Part shown: piece by piece, positions 16,883 to 25,949 of the stretch | How positions within the stretch are numbered: the first letter of the stretch is position 1 | Layout of the letters: every line of letters starts with the position of its first letter | NCBI GenBank assembly: GCA_900314555.1 | Contig: OMVQ01000121.1 | Coordinates: 1 to 64,000 of the forward strand | DNA: 64,000 bases | Direction of reading: 5' to 3' | From: an uncultured Eubacteriales bacterium | GTDB taxonomy: Bacteria > Bacillota > Clostridia > Lachnospirales > Lachnospiraceae | Notes under the pieces: model-generated | What the model saw: only the letters and a program-made list of their open reading frames with translations | Databases searched by the model: none | Told to the model about the DNA's origin: nothing | Translations under genes and position numbers: made by a program

Positions 16883-18466
16883 TTCTGAAAGTTCGAGTCC
16901 CGGATTTCTTTCTAAGACCATATTAGGACTCCATGCATTTGCAAATAAAAGAAGAGGATTACCCTTAAGGTCTTTTATCTTCTTCATATCTGAAGTTCCT
17001 GATATCTGATTTAAGTCAATATCCTTACTTACCACCCATCTGATGTGTTCATATGGAAGTCTTTCAAGTTTAATTTCAACATTATATTCGTTCTCAAGTC
17101 TGTATTGTAATACCTCAAACTGTAATACTCCGACTACTCCGACTATAATCTCTTCCATTCCGGTATTAAACTCCTGGAATATCTGTATAGCACCTTCCTG
17201 TGCAATCTGGTTAATACCCTTGACGAACTGTTTTCTCTTCATAGTATCAACCTGTCTTACTCTTGCGAAATGTTCAGGGGCAAATGTAGGTATTCCCTCG
17301 AATTCGAATTTATCATTTGAAGAACATAATGTGTCACCTATTGAGAATATACCCGGGTCAAATACACCTATAATATCGCCTGCATATGCTTCTTCCACGA
17401 TATGTCTCTCCTGAGCCATCATCTGCTGTGGCTGTGAAAGTTTTACCTTTCTTCCACCCTGCACATGGTTAACCTCCATACCTGCTTCGAATTTACCTGA
17501 AGTTATTCTCATAAATGCAATTCTGTCTCTATGAGCCTTATTCATATTTGCCTGAATCTTGAATACAAATGCTGAGAAATCAGGTCTGAACGGATCAATT
17601 TCTCCAATATTTGATTTTCTTGGAAGTGGCGAAGTTGTCATCTTAAGGAAATGCTGTAAGAAATTCTCTACACCGAAATTAGTAAGTGCTGAACCGAAAA
17701 ATACCGGTGTCAAATCTCCTGCCTGTACCTCACTAAGATTAAATTCTGCACTTGCACCATCTAATAATTCCAAATCTTCAGTAAGTTTATCGTAGAGGTC
17801 GTTTCCCATATGCTCTACTAATTCTTTATTATTAGCTTCATTCCATTCAATTCTGCTCGTTTCAACTTCTTTTTGTCCATTCATCGCAGCCTTGAATGTA
17901 GTAACTACATTTTCCTGTCTCTCGTAAACACCTTTAAATGATTTTCCTGAACCGATAGGCCAGTTTATAGGACATGTTCTGATTCCTAATACATTTTCTA
18001 TCTCATCTAATAAATCAAATGGATCATTAGCTTCTCTGTCCATCTTATTTATAAATGTAAAGATCGGTATATGTCTCATTACACATACCTTGAATAATTT
18101 AATTGTCTGTTTCTCAACACCCTTAGATGCATCTATAACCATTACCGCTGAATCGGCAGCCATTAATGTTCTATAGGTATCCTCTGAGAAATCCTGATGT
18201 CCCGGTGTATCTAGGATATTAATACAATATCCACCATAGTTAAACTGCATAACCGATGACGTAACAGAAATACCTCTTTCCTTTTCAATCTCCATCCAGT
18301 CAGATACTGCATGCTTCGCTGTCTTTTTTCCCTTAACCGAGCCTGCAAGATTAATAGCTTTACCATATAACAGAAATTTTTCTGTTAATGTTGTCTTACC
18401 TGCATCAGGATGGGAAATGATTGCAAATGTTCTTCTTTTCTTAATTTCTGTACTTAAATCTGCCAC
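16868..18466 (-). CDS. prfC: Peptide chain release factor 3
   Basis: 532 residues if started at the GTG at 18466, which follows GGAG by six bases; the in-frame ATG at 18478 is itself the start of the ribosome-site string ATGGAG. Starting at GTG gives MADLSTEIKKRRTFAIISHPDAGKTT, the usual RF3 N-terminus. It is a translational GTPase that recycles RF1/RF2 after termination. G1 is AIISHPDAGKTT, G2/G3 are near the ISVTSS and LDTPGHQDFSE segments, and G4 is NKMD. The length is typical. Its 3' end coincides with the tip of the long palindrome, and the last codons FGRN plus stop are duplicated outside it. Confidence 0.95.
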   Translation of the reverse strand: MADLSTEIKKRRTFAIISHPDAGKTTLTEKFLLYGKAINLAGSVKGKKTAKHAVSDWMEIEKERGISVTSSVMQFNYGGYCINILDTPGHQDFSEDTYRTLMAADSAVMVIDASKGVEKQTIKLFKVCVMRHIPIFTFINKMDREANDPFDLLDEIENVLGIRTCPINWPIGSGKSFKGVYERQENVVTTFKAAMNGQKEVETSRIEWNEANNKELVEHMGNDLYDKLTEDLELLDGASAEFNLSEVQAGDLTPVFFGSALTNFGVENFLQHFLKMTTSPLPRKSNIGEIDPFRPDFSAFVFKIQANMNKAHRDRIAFMRITSGKFEAGMEVNHVQGGRKVKLSQPQQMMAQERHIVEEAYAGDIIGVFDPGIFSIGDTLCSSNDKFEFEGIPTFAPEHFARVRQVDTMKRKQFVKGINQIAQEGAIQIFQEFNTGMEEIIVGVVGVLQFEVLQYRLENEYNVEIKLERLPYEHIRWVVSKDIDLNQISGTSDMKKIKDLKGNPLLLFANAWSPNMVLERNPGLELSEFGRN

Positions 18467-18486
18467 ATTTATCTCCATTCCACAGA

Positions 18487-19155
18487 CTAATTGTTGTCTG
18501 TCTTTTCTACTATTTCATTTTTATTTTTATATATGGAATTAGCAGGAACATATCCTCTTACCATAGATAATGGATATACATTTGTATGTGAACCAATTAC
18601 TGTACCCGGATTCATAACCGTATTACAACCTACTTCAACATAACTTCCAAGTATTGCACCTAATTTCTTAAGTCCAGTCTCCACATATCCATTGTCTGTT
18701 TTAATCTTAACAAGTGTTTTATCTGATTTGAGATTCGATGTAATCGAACCTGCACCCATATGTGATTTATATGATAATATTGAATTACCTACATAGTTAT
18801 AATGTGGTGTCTGGACACAGTTAAATAAAATAGAACTCTTTAACTCTGTCGAATTACCTACAACGCTTCCTTTACCCACTACTGCTGCACCTCTTATAAA
18901 TGCACAATGTCTGATTTCAGCATCCTCATCTACAATAAGTGGTCCATTTAAAAAAGCTGTAGGTGCAACTTTTGCACTTTTAGCAATCCAGATATTCTCT
19001 CCACGTTTCTCGTATCTATCCTCTGGTAAAGTATTACCTAATTTAATAATCTTCTCGTCTAATCCATTGAAAACTTCCCATGGATAAGTAAGACCTTTAA
19101 AAAAATCTTTTGTAATTGTCTCTTCTAAATCAAGTAATTCACTGATTTCTAACAT
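18487..19155 (-). CDS. Left-handed beta-helix protein (UDP-GlcNAc pyrophosphorylase/acyltransferase-like)
   Basis: 222 residues from the ATG at 19155, preceded by GGAGG with five bases of spacing. From about residue 60 onward there are hexapeptide repeats (KVAPTAFLNGPLIVDEDAEIRHCAFIRGAAVVG and onward) with GSYVEVGCNTVMNPGTVIGS near the end, the fold of GlmU-type acetyltransferases. There is no N-terminal nucleotidyltransferase motif, so it corresponds to the C-terminal half of GlmU-like enzymes. It sits 66 bases after glmS, which makes glucosamine 6-phosphate. This suggests a role in amino-sugar nucleotide metabolism, but the reaction cannot be stated. Confidence 0.8.
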   Translation of the reverse strand: MLEISELLDLEETITKDFFKGLTYPWEVFNGLDEKIIKLGNTLPEDRYEKRGENIWIAKSAKVAPTAFLNGPLIVDEDAEIRHCAFIRGAAVVGKGSVVGNSTELKSSILFNCVQTPHYNYVGNSILSYKSHMGAGSITSNLKSDKTLVKIKTDNGYVETGLKKLGAILGSYVEVGCNTVMNPGTVIGSHTNVYPLSMVRGYVPANSIYKNKNEIVEKTDNN

Positions 19156-19221
19156 ATTTTCCTCCAAATATTTACAAATTAAATCATCATTAAATTCTAA
19201 TACAAATCATATATTCTGCTT

Positions 19222-21042
19222 TTACTCTACTGTTACTGATTTTGCAAGGTTTCTTGGCTGGTCAACGTCACAACCTTTTAAAACTGCTGTATAATATGCA
19301 ATGTACTGCATAGGCACAGCAGCTAGCATAGGCATAAGTATATCATCAAGTTTAGGAATCTTTACAAGATAATCTGCTACATCATTTCCTAATTCCACAT
19401 CTTCAGTACATATAATAGTTACTTTTGCACCACGCGACTTAACCTCTTTCACATTGCTGACTGTCTTCTCAATCAAATCACTCTGTGTAGCTACTGCTAT
19501 TACAGGCATATCATCAGTTACAAGTGAAATTGTTCCATGTTTAAGTTCACCTGCTGCATATGATTCTGAATGAATATATGAAATCTCTTTTAATTTCAAA
19601 GAACCCTCCATGCTAAGTGCATAGTCAAGCCCTCTACCAATATATAATAAACTGTCTGCATTAACTAATCTGGATGCGATAAACTGACACTTTTCTTTTA
19701 ATTCCAATACATCTGTAAGTCTGTCTGGAATCTCTGTAAGTGCTTTAGTTAATTCCTTACATTTATCTTCTGTTATCTTTCCTTTTGCATATGCAAGTTC
19801 AAATGCAAGAAGATACATAATACTTAACTGTACACTATATGCTTTAGTAGATGCAACCGAAATCTCCGGACCTGCATGTGTATATATAACTATGTCTGAT
19901 TCTCTTGCAATTGTAGAACCCTTAACATTAACTATTGAAAGTGTGGTAGCTCCCTTTTCTTTAGCTAATTTAAGTGCTGCATAAGTATCCGCTGTCTCAC
20001 CCGACTGTGAAACTAAGATTACTAAATCTCCCTCTTCTACGAGTGGATCTCTATATCTGAATTCTGATGCAATATCAACTGTAACTTCTATTCTTGCTAA
20101 TTTCTCAATTATATATTTACCAACAAGTCCTGCATGCATGGCAGTTCCACAAGCAACTATATAGATACGTTTATAGCTCTTAAGCATATCCATTGTAAGT
20201 CCACTTTCCTCAAGATATGGCATACCATCCTGTATTCTTGGAGATATTGTAGTCTTAATAGCTGTAGGCTGTTCATTAATTTCCTTAAGCATAAAATGCT
20301 CATAGCCACCCTTTTCTGCTGCATCTATATCCCAGTCTGCTGTCTGGAGTTCTTTTGTAACTATTTCACCTTCAGGACTATATATTTTAACTTCTTTCTC
20401 AGTAATCTCTGCTATTTCATCCTGTTCAAGCAGATAATAATTCTTAGTATATTTAAGAATTGCAGTAACATCAGAAGCTATAAAGTTCTCATTTTCTCCA
20501 ACACCTATGATTAATGGACTTTCCTTTCTTACAGCAAATACTGTCTCCGGAAAATCTCTGAACAATATTCCAAGAGCATAAGAACCTTTAACTTTATCAA
20601 TCATTTTGCTGATAGTCTCAATAGGATTGCCATCATAATAATAATCTAATAACTTAGCCACTGTCTCTGTATCTGTTTCACTTTCAAAACCATAGCCCTG
20701 AGAAATTAAGAATTCCTTTATATGTTTATAATTCTCTATAATACCATTATGGACAATTGTCACTCTCTTATTACCAAGTGGATGTGAATTAATATCTGAA
20801 GGTTCTCCATGAGTTGCCCATCTTGTATGACCGATACCACAATGTCCATGAGGCTTTTTACCATTGCTCATCTTCTCTATAAGGTCATTTAACCTTCCTT
20901 TAGACTTCTCAACTACGATTTTATCTCTTTCAAAAACTGCAATACCTGCTGAATCATATCCTCTATATTCTAACTTTCTTAAACCGTCAACTAAGACGTC
21001 AGCGCATTCTCTTTCGCCTACATATCCGACAATTCCACACAT
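19222..21042 (-). CDS. glmS: Glutamine-fructose-6-phosphate aminotransferase (isomerizing)
   Basis: 606 residues, typical length. It makes glucosamine 6-phosphate from fructose 6-phosphate and glutamine, the first step to UDP-GlcNAc and peptidoglycan. The N-terminal class II glutaminase domain begins MCGIVGYVG with nucleophile Cys2 and has HTRWATHG. Two SIS domains follow (YIVACGTAMHAG; YIGRGLDYALSMEGSLKLKE), and the protein ends DQPRNLAKSVTVE as usual. Only 89 bases separate it from topB, which is too little for the roughly 170-nt glmS ribozyme common in Firmicutes. A different control is therefore likely. Confidence 0.97.
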   Translation of the reverse strand: MCGIVGYVGERECADVLVDGLRKLEYRGYDSAGIAVFERDKIVVEKSKGRLNDLIEKMSNGKKPHGHCGIGHTRWATHGEPSDINSHPLGNKRVTIVHNGIIENYKHIKEFLISQGYGFESETDTETVAKLLDYYYDGNPIETISKMIDKVKGSYALGILFRDFPETVFAVRKESPLIIGVGENENFIASDVTAILKYTKNYYLLEQDEIAEITEKEVKIYSPEGEIVTKELQTADWDIDAAEKGGYEHFMLKEINEQPTAIKTTISPRIQDGMPYLEESGLTMDMLKSYKRIYIVACGTAMHAGLVGKYIIEKLARIEVTVDIASEFRYRDPLVEEGDLVILVSQSGETADTYAALKLAKEKGATTLSIVNVKGSTIARESDIVIYTHAGPEISVASTKAYSVQLSIMYLLAFELAYAKGKITEDKCKELTKALTEIPDRLTDVLELKEKCQFIASRLVNADSLLYIGRGLDYALSMEGSLKLKEISYIHSESYAAGELKHGTISLVTDDMPVIAVATQSDLIEKTVSNVKEVKSRGAKVTIICTEDVELGNDVADYLVKIPKLDDILMPMLAAVPMQYIAYYTAVLKGCDVDQPRNLAKSVTVE

Positions 21043-21094
21043 AATTTCATTATCCTTTCATTAATTTATTTTGCTTGCATACACATATATTGGT

Positions 21095-21125
21095 GGTGTT
21101 CAGTCCCTAAAAGGGCTTTGACACC
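21095..21125 (-). promoter_or_regulatory. Hairpin between topB and glmS
   Basis: On the minus strand GGTGT pairs with ACACC and an inner AGCCC pairs with GGGACT-like sequence around a TTTTA loop. There is no T-run directly after it, so it is not a standard terminator. It occupies the place where a glmS ribozyme would be expected and may affect mRNA processing. Confidence 0.45.
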
Positions 21126-21131
21126 CTAATC

Positions 21132-23162
21132 TTACTTTTTATAAAATTTAGAGACTTCATTGAATTTCTGTTTTAATTCATATTGTTTATTAGAATTAAT
21201 CACACCCATAGTTCTTCTGGTAACAAAGCCCTCAAGTTTATCCATATATTCATCAGATGTAATCTTGCCCTCTGCTACATATGTAAGACCTTTCTCCCAG
21301 CTTGCTGTAAGTTCAGGGTTAAGTAAATGGTAAATTGAAGCATTAACTACTTCATATACCATCTCACCCATCTGTGTAGGTGTAATAATCTGTGTCTTCT
21401 TATTCAATGCCAGATACTTAATATTCACAAGTTTCTTAAGTATCTCTGCTCTGGTAGCACTCGTACCTATTCCACTACCCTTAATCTGTGCACGAAGTTC
21501 TTCATCTTCAATTAACTGTCCTGCACTTTCCATAGCAAGAATAAGTGAACCTGAATTATATCTTTTAGGTGGTGATGTCTTTCCTTCCTTTATTGATAAC
21601 TCATTGCATTGAAGTGTATCACTTTTTCTTAATTTTTTCAACAATTCTATAGTATTTGTATCAATTGCCTGCTCTGTATCCTTTGTATTATCCTGATTAG
21701 TATCTTCTTTCTTCTTTATAAACGAGTACTTAGTAACCTTTAGATATCCCTCTGAGATCAATATCTTGAAATTTGCAAAGAAAAGTTCACTATATATATT
21801 TTCCTCTTCCTTAATTGGCATAGATACTTTAATTCCAACTTTCTGATATTGTGCCGGTGGATAGAATATGCTTAAAAACCTTCTTGCAATAACTTCATAC
21901 ACTTTAACACTTATAGGATTCATAGAATTCAATGCACTTAATCCCTGTCCTGTAGGAATTATTGCGTAATGGTCTGTAATCTGTTTATCATCTACATATC
22001 TTGTCGATGCGATATTTTTAAAAGTACCTGCTTCTAAAATCTCCTTGGCATATTCAGAAACCATTGAATATCCACATAATCCTCTGATATTTTTACTGAT
22101 TTCCTTAGCCACTGCACTCGATAATACTCTCGCATCTGTTCTTGGGTATGTAACACATTTTCTCTCATATAAATCCTGAACCACTTTAAGAGTCTCATCA
22201 GGACTTATTTTAAATAACTTAGAACATTCATTCTGAAGCTCAGCAAGGTTGAATAATAATGGAGGATTTTTCTTCTCAGTTTTCTTCTCTACACTTTCAA
22301 CTGTAGCTATATTTCCATTTTCTTTTATTTTATCAATTAATTCCTTAGCATATTTTTCCTCTTTAAAACCATTTTCCTTATACAGATATGGTGACTGGAA
22401 ATATTTTGACTTCTCATTAACACGCCATTCACTATCGAAATTAAAATCATCTGTACATTTAACATTTGCATTGACACGATAAAATGGTGTCTCCACAAAT
22501 GCCCTTATCTCTCTTTCACGTCTTACTATCATTCCAAGTACACATGTCATAACACGACCTACCGATAATACAGCCCTGTCGGTTCTAAGATAATTAGATA
22601 CTGAATTACCATACTTAAGTGTAAGCACTCTTGAGAAATTGATTCCCATAAGATAGTCTTCTTTAGCTCTCAGATATGCAGCTTCTGATAGATTATTATA
22701 TTCAGATATATCTTTAGCGGTGTTAATTCCCTTAATTATCTCCTCTTCTGTCTGTGAATCTATCCATACTCTCTTCTCATTCTTATCATGAACTCCTGCC
22801 ATCTGTGCAACCAGACGGTAGATATATTCTCCCTCACGTCCCGAGTCGGTACAGACATAGATGGTATCTACATCTTCTCTGTTAAGAATGCCTTTAACGA
22901 TTTCAAACTGCTTCTTAACCCCGTCTATTACCTCATATTTCCATACCTTGGGAAGAAATGGGAGAGTCTGAAGACTCCACTTCTTAAGGTTAGGATCATA
23001 TGCCTCAGGATAGCTCATTGTAACAAGATGTCCGACACACCATGTAACTATACTTTTATCGTCCTCTATATACCCATCTCTATTTTTGCCTGTTATTTTT
23101 AATGCTTTCGCAAATTCCCTCGCTACGCTGGGTTTCTCTGCGATATATACTGATTTTGCCAT
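21132..23162 (-). CDS. topB: DNA topoisomerase III
   Basis: 676 residues. A type IA topoisomerase that decatenates single-stranded DNA. The N-terminal TOPRIM domain shows SVYIAEKPSVAREFAKALK and VCTDSGREGEYIYRL. The active-site tyrosine is in KCVTYPRTDARVLS, and GIGTSATRAEILKKL and ITPTQMGEMVYEV are the usual later motifs. It ends after the core domain without a zinc-finger tail, as is common for Firmicute TopB. The ATG has a GGAGG site five bases upstream. The ribosome site is immediately preceded by a dispersed hairpin repeat (23179-23383). Confidence 0.95.
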   Translation of the reverse strand: MAKSVYIAEKPSVAREFAKALKITGKNRDGYIEDDKSIVTWCVGHLVTMSYPEAYDPNLKKWSLQTLPFLPKVWKYEVIDGVKKQFEIVKGILNREDVDTIYVCTDSGREGEYIYRLVAQMAGVHDKNEKRVWIDSQTEEEIIKGINTAKDISEYNNLSEAAYLRAKEDYLMGINFSRVLTLKYGNSVSNYLRTDRAVLSVGRVMTCVLGMIVRREREIRAFVETPFYRVNANVKCTDDFNFDSEWRVNEKSKYFQSPYLYKENGFKEEKYAKELIDKIKENGNIATVESVEKKTEKKNPPLLFNLAELQNECSKLFKISPDETLKVVQDLYERKCVTYPRTDARVLSSAVAKEISKNIRGLCGYSMVSEYAKEILEAGTFKNIASTRYVDDKQITDHYAIIPTGQGLSALNSMNPISVKVYEVIARRFLSIFYPPAQYQKVGIKVSMPIKEEENIYSELFFANFKILISEGYLKVTKYSFIKKKEDTNQDNTKDTEQAIDTNTIELLKKLRKSDTLQCNELSIKEGKTSPPKRYNSGSLILAMESAGQLIEDEELRAQIKGSGIGTSATRAEILKKLVNIKYLALNKKTQIITPTQMGEMVYEVVNASIYHLLNPELTASWEKGLTYVAEGKITSDEYMDKLEGFVTRRTMGVINSNKQYELKQKFNEVSKFYKK

Positions 23163-23178
23163 TTTTCCTCCACTTTCA

Positions 23179-23383
23179 TTCTAAAGCAAATAGCTGTGCG
23201 AAAAATAATCGCATCGGCATTATTTTTCGCGCTATTCCTCATTTCTTCGCGGCTTGCCGCGAATGGGCGATGAGAAATTCGTGCAAGCGATTTCTCATCT
23301 GCCATATAGGCTATTTGCTTTTGTTCTAAAGCAAATAGCTGTGTGAAAAATAATTGCATCGGCATTATTTTTCACACTATGCC
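23179..23383. repeat. Three-hairpin dispersed repeat, copy A with a partial second copy
   Basis: One element plus a partial repeat of its end. TTCTAAAGCAAATAGCTGTG occurs at 23179-23198 and 23324-23343, each followed by a GTGAAAAATAA...TTATTTTTCAC-type hairpin. Between them are palindromes TTCGCGGC/GCCGCGAA (23246-23263), GATGAGAAAT/ATTTCTCATC (23269-23299) and GCTATTTGCTTT/AAAGCAAATAGC (23310-23339). The left end adjoins the topB ribosome site and the right end overlaps the stop codon of yfbR. Related copies are at 25.8 and 48.0 kb. The minus strand is open in one frame (peptide with MADEKSLARISHRPFAASRE), similar to that of copy B. Confidence 0.85.
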
Positions 23384-23961
23384 TGCTCGTCTAATGTTAA
23401 ACTGTATGCATCAAGAAATTTATCAATAAAATAATCCGCCTCTTTACAATCTAACTTTCTTATTGCTTCTATTGTAGACTTCTCTGCCTCAAGGAAATCT
23501 GAATTACCCATTCTCTTTTCTTCAACGCATTTAATAAGTGCAGAAATCTTATCTGCCGCCTTAACTAACAATTGACTCTCTTTATTTCTATTCTCTTCAT
23601 TCAAAATATTTTCATAAACCGGCTTCATCTCTTCCGGAAGTGATGAAACTAACTTATTAATGGCTGTCTCTTCCACAACCTTATATGCATCTCTTATCTC
23701 AGGTGCAAAATATTTTATCGGTGTAGGCAAATCACCTGTTATTATCTCTGGAACATCATGGTACATTGCCATTACAGCGACTTCATTTGCATCTACATTA
23801 CCATTAAAATACACGTTATTAATTACTGCAAGGGCGTGTGCAATCATTCCCACTTCTAAACTGTGTTCAGCTATGTTTTCAGGAATGGTATTTCTCATAA
23901 GTCCCCATCTGTTTATATATTTCATTCTTGATGTCATTGCAAAAAAATTATAATTATCCAA
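23377..23961 (-). CDS. yfbR: HD-domain 5'-deoxynucleotidase, YfbR-like
   Basis: 194 residues when started at the TTG at 23961, which lies 8 bases after GAGG and gives the N-terminus MDNYNFFAMTSRMKYINRW, aligning with the start of E. coli YfbR (...HFFAHLSRLKLINRW). It dephosphorylates deoxynucleoside 5'-monophosphates. Metal ligands are visible in ENIAEHSLEVGMIAHAL and the HD motif MAMYHDVPEIITGD. The TTG overlaps the last codons of galM (ATTGGATAA), so translation is probably coupled. The gene's stop codon is at the edge of a dispersed repeat. A longer reading from an upstream ATG inside galM is open but less likely. Confidence 0.88.
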   Translation of the reverse strand: MDNYNFFAMTSRMKYINRWGLMRNTIPENIAEHSLEVGMIAHALAVINNVYFNGNVDANEVAVMAMYHDVPEIITGDLPTPIKYFAPEIRDAYKVVEETAINKLVSSLPEEMKPVYENILNEENRNKESQLLVKAADKISALIKCVEEKRMGNSDFLEAEKSTIEAIRKLDCKEADYFIDKFLDAYSLTLDEQA

Positions 23962-25021
23962 TATCTTTACCTCGCAAATCATAAAACTCAAACTTAGTCT
24001 CCGTACTCATAAGCACACCTGCTTTAACAACAGGGCTTGGAAATTCCTCTATATTGATTGCATCCGGATAAAACTGTGTCTCAAAGCAGACTCCGGGATT
24101 AGCGGTATATTCTACATTTCCCTTTGCTTTAAAGCCCTTAACAGCATTTCCGGTATAAAACTGCATTCCCGGCATATTCGTATAGACATTCATTCCAATT
24201 TCTGATTTCTCACTCTCTAGCTTTGCTGCTAACTTATATTCGCCAAAATGGTCTGACAAAACATAATTAATATCATAAGCCTTTTCATATGAATATGGTT
24301 TAAATGGTTTATTCATATTATCAGCTATTTTCGTCAGCTTCTGAAAATCATATGCCGAACCATCAACTTTCATAATCTTTCCTGTTGGCATTAATTTTCT
24401 GTCCACCTGTGTAACTTCATCAGAATTAATCATAACTTTATGATTTAACACACTTCCGCTATTATGTCCATCAAGATTAAAATAACAATGATTTGTCATA
24501 TTCACAACCGTATCACTGTCAGAAACATAACTGTATTTAATTATTACCGACTTATCTTCCTTAACCACATATTCTACCTTTACCTTAAGATTACCCGGAA
24601 AACCCTGGTCTCCATCAGGACTTTCAAGACTGAATATAATATGTGCCGCATCATCCTCTGTAAAGCCTTCTGATTCAAAATCCCTATAATGATAACTAAA
24701 CCCACTATGTAAACAGCCACCCATTATATTCTTCTTTAATTTATATGTGGTATTATTAAGTGTAAATGTTGCACCGCTTATTCTATTAGCACATCTTCCG
24801 ATAACCGCACCAAATGATGGCCAGTTCTTTCTATACTGTTCATAGGTATCAAGTCCTAATACCACATCTTTAGTTTCTCCGTCCTTATCCTTTATAAATA
24901 TTGACATAATGGCTGCACCTGTCTCACAAAATGAGGCACTGATATTTTCGCCTTTTACAATATATTTATATATCTCTTTACCATCTTCACTTTTACCAAA
25001 TAGTTCTTTTTCTATATTCAT
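23954..25021 (-). CDS. galM: Aldose 1-epimerase (galactose mutarotase)
   Basis: 355 residues, typical length. It interconverts alpha and beta anomers of galactose/glucose. NRISGATFTLNNTTYKL, the catalytic histidine region VNMTNHCYFNLDGHNSG and the catalytic glutamate region GVCFETQFYPDAIN are family hallmarks. No other galactose genes are near, so it is probably a housekeeping mutarotase. It lies between a strong terminator upstream and yfbR, which overlaps its end. Confidence 0.95.
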   Translation of the reverse strand: MNIEKELFGKSEDGKEIYKYIVKGENISASFCETGAAIMSIFIKDKDGETKDVVLGLDTYEQYRKNWPSFGAVIGRCANRISGATFTLNNTTYKLKKNIMGGCLHSGFSYHYRDFESEGFTEDDAAHIIFSLESPDGDQGFPGNLKVKVEYVVKEDKSVIIKYSYVSDSDTVVNMTNHCYFNLDGHNSGSVLNHKVMINSDEVTQVDRKLMPTGKIMKVDGSAYDFQKLTKIADNMNKPFKPYSYEKAYDINYVLSDHFGEYKLAAKLESEKSEIGMNVYTNMPGMQFYTGNAVKGFKAKGNVEYTANPGVCFETQFYPDAINIEEFPSPVVKAGVLMSTETKFEFYDLRGKDIG

Positions 25022-25038
25022 AATTTCACCATATTCAA

Positions 25039-25087
25039 AAAAATGTTATAATTGCACAGTTCATATCCGTACAATTATAACATTTTT
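25039..25087 (-). terminator. Terminator after the DUF4956 gene
   Basis: AAAAATGTTATAATTG and CAATTATAACATTTTT form a perfect 16-bp stem with a 17-base loop; the pairing itself supplies the U-rich 3' side. It separates the VTC/DUF4956 unit from galM. Confidence 0.85.
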
Positions 25088-25103
25088 ATTTTCACTAGGC
25101 AAT

Positions 25104-25787
25104 CTATAATAAATCTTTTGTCTCTGCGTTACACAATGTTATATTAAGATTACCATTTCTGCATCTTAAATCATCTATGAATTTCTTCTGGTCAGCATCT
25201 TTTCTAAGACTTATATTATATGTAAGTTCATACATCGAACCTAAGTTAGTTGTTCTAATCTTCTCTAATGTTACATCTGTTGTATATTCATTGAATACTT
25301 CATCAAACGTCCCATTAAAATTCAGATTCTCAGGAATCGTAATTCTAAGTGTCTTAGGAAGATTCTTAACAATGCCATAACCCGTAAGCATTAAAATCAA
25401 ATATACCACACCGATAATTCCCGTAAATATTACTGCAAAACTTATGTAACCAAGTCCTGTTGCAAGACCAACTGCCATTGCAAAAAATACACTTGCAATA
25501 TCTTTAGAATCACCCGGAACACTACGGAATCTTACAAGTGCAAATGCTCCTGCCATGGAAAATGCTCTTGCGACATTACTTCCGACTAGCATAATAACTA
25601 TCGTAACAATCGCAGGTAATATAACTAATGTAATTGCAAAATTCGTTGAAAGCTTTCTCTTTCTGTCACTGAAAATATAAATAATACTTATGATTAATCC
25701 AAGTACAAGTGCAACTCCTATACATATTAATGCTTCCTTTGCACTTAATCCGTCTGTTGATGTTGTTTCTAAAATTGTATCTAACAT
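25104..25787 (-). CDS. DUF4956 membrane protein
   Basis: 227 residues from the ATG at 25787, which follows AGAGGT by five bases. A longer open frame to 25919 only reads through a dispersed repeat and has no ribosome site. Hydrophobic segments are at about 16-38, 48-70 and two more around 95-145, with the conserved AGAFALVRFRSVPGDSKDIASVFFAMAVGLATGLGY region between them, followed by a soluble C-terminal domain of about 75 residues. DUF4956 proteins usually sit beside VTC-domain polyphosphate polymerase-like proteins, as here. Their biochemical role is not established. Confidence 0.85.
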   Translation of the reverse strand: MLDTILETTSTDGLSAKEALICIGVALVLGLIISIIYIFSDRKRKLSTNFAITLVILPAIVTIVIMLVGSNVARAFSMAGAFALVRFRSVPGDSKDIASVFFAMAVGLATGLGYISFAVIFTGIIGVVYLILMLTGYGIVKNLPKTLRITIPENLNFNGTFDEVFNEYTTDVTLEKIRTTNLGSMYELTYNISLRKDADQKKFIDDLRCRNGNLNITLCNAETKDLL

Positions 25788-25791
25788 ATTG

Positions 25792-25949
25792 TACCTCTTT
25801 TCTGAGCGACTTGTCTCGAAGAGGCGATGAGAAATTCGCGTAGGCGATTTCTCATCTGCCATCAATGCTATTTGCTCTCGCTCCGAAGCAAATAGCTGTG
25901 TAAAAAATCTACATATCAATTTGATTTTTTACACCATACCTCTTTTCTG
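25792..25949. repeat. Three-hairpin dispersed repeat, copy B, with 13-bp flanking duplication
   Basis: TACCTCTTTTCTG occurs at 25792-25804 and 25937-25949, exactly flanking the element. Inside are GATGAGAAAT/ATTTCTCATC, GCTATTTGCT/AAGCAAATAGC and GTGTAAAAAATC/GATTTTTTACAC hairpins in the same order as copy A. The duplicated bases are the ribosome site of the DUF4956 gene on one side and the last codons of the VTC gene on the other. The element therefore appears to have inserted at the gene junction and duplicated the Shine-Dalgarno sequence. Confidence 0.88.

Noticed and set aside
23123..23365. 80-codon minus-strand ORF upstream of topB
   Set aside because: It is made of the dispersed repeat and overlaps the true topB start in another frame; kept only as a property of the repeat.
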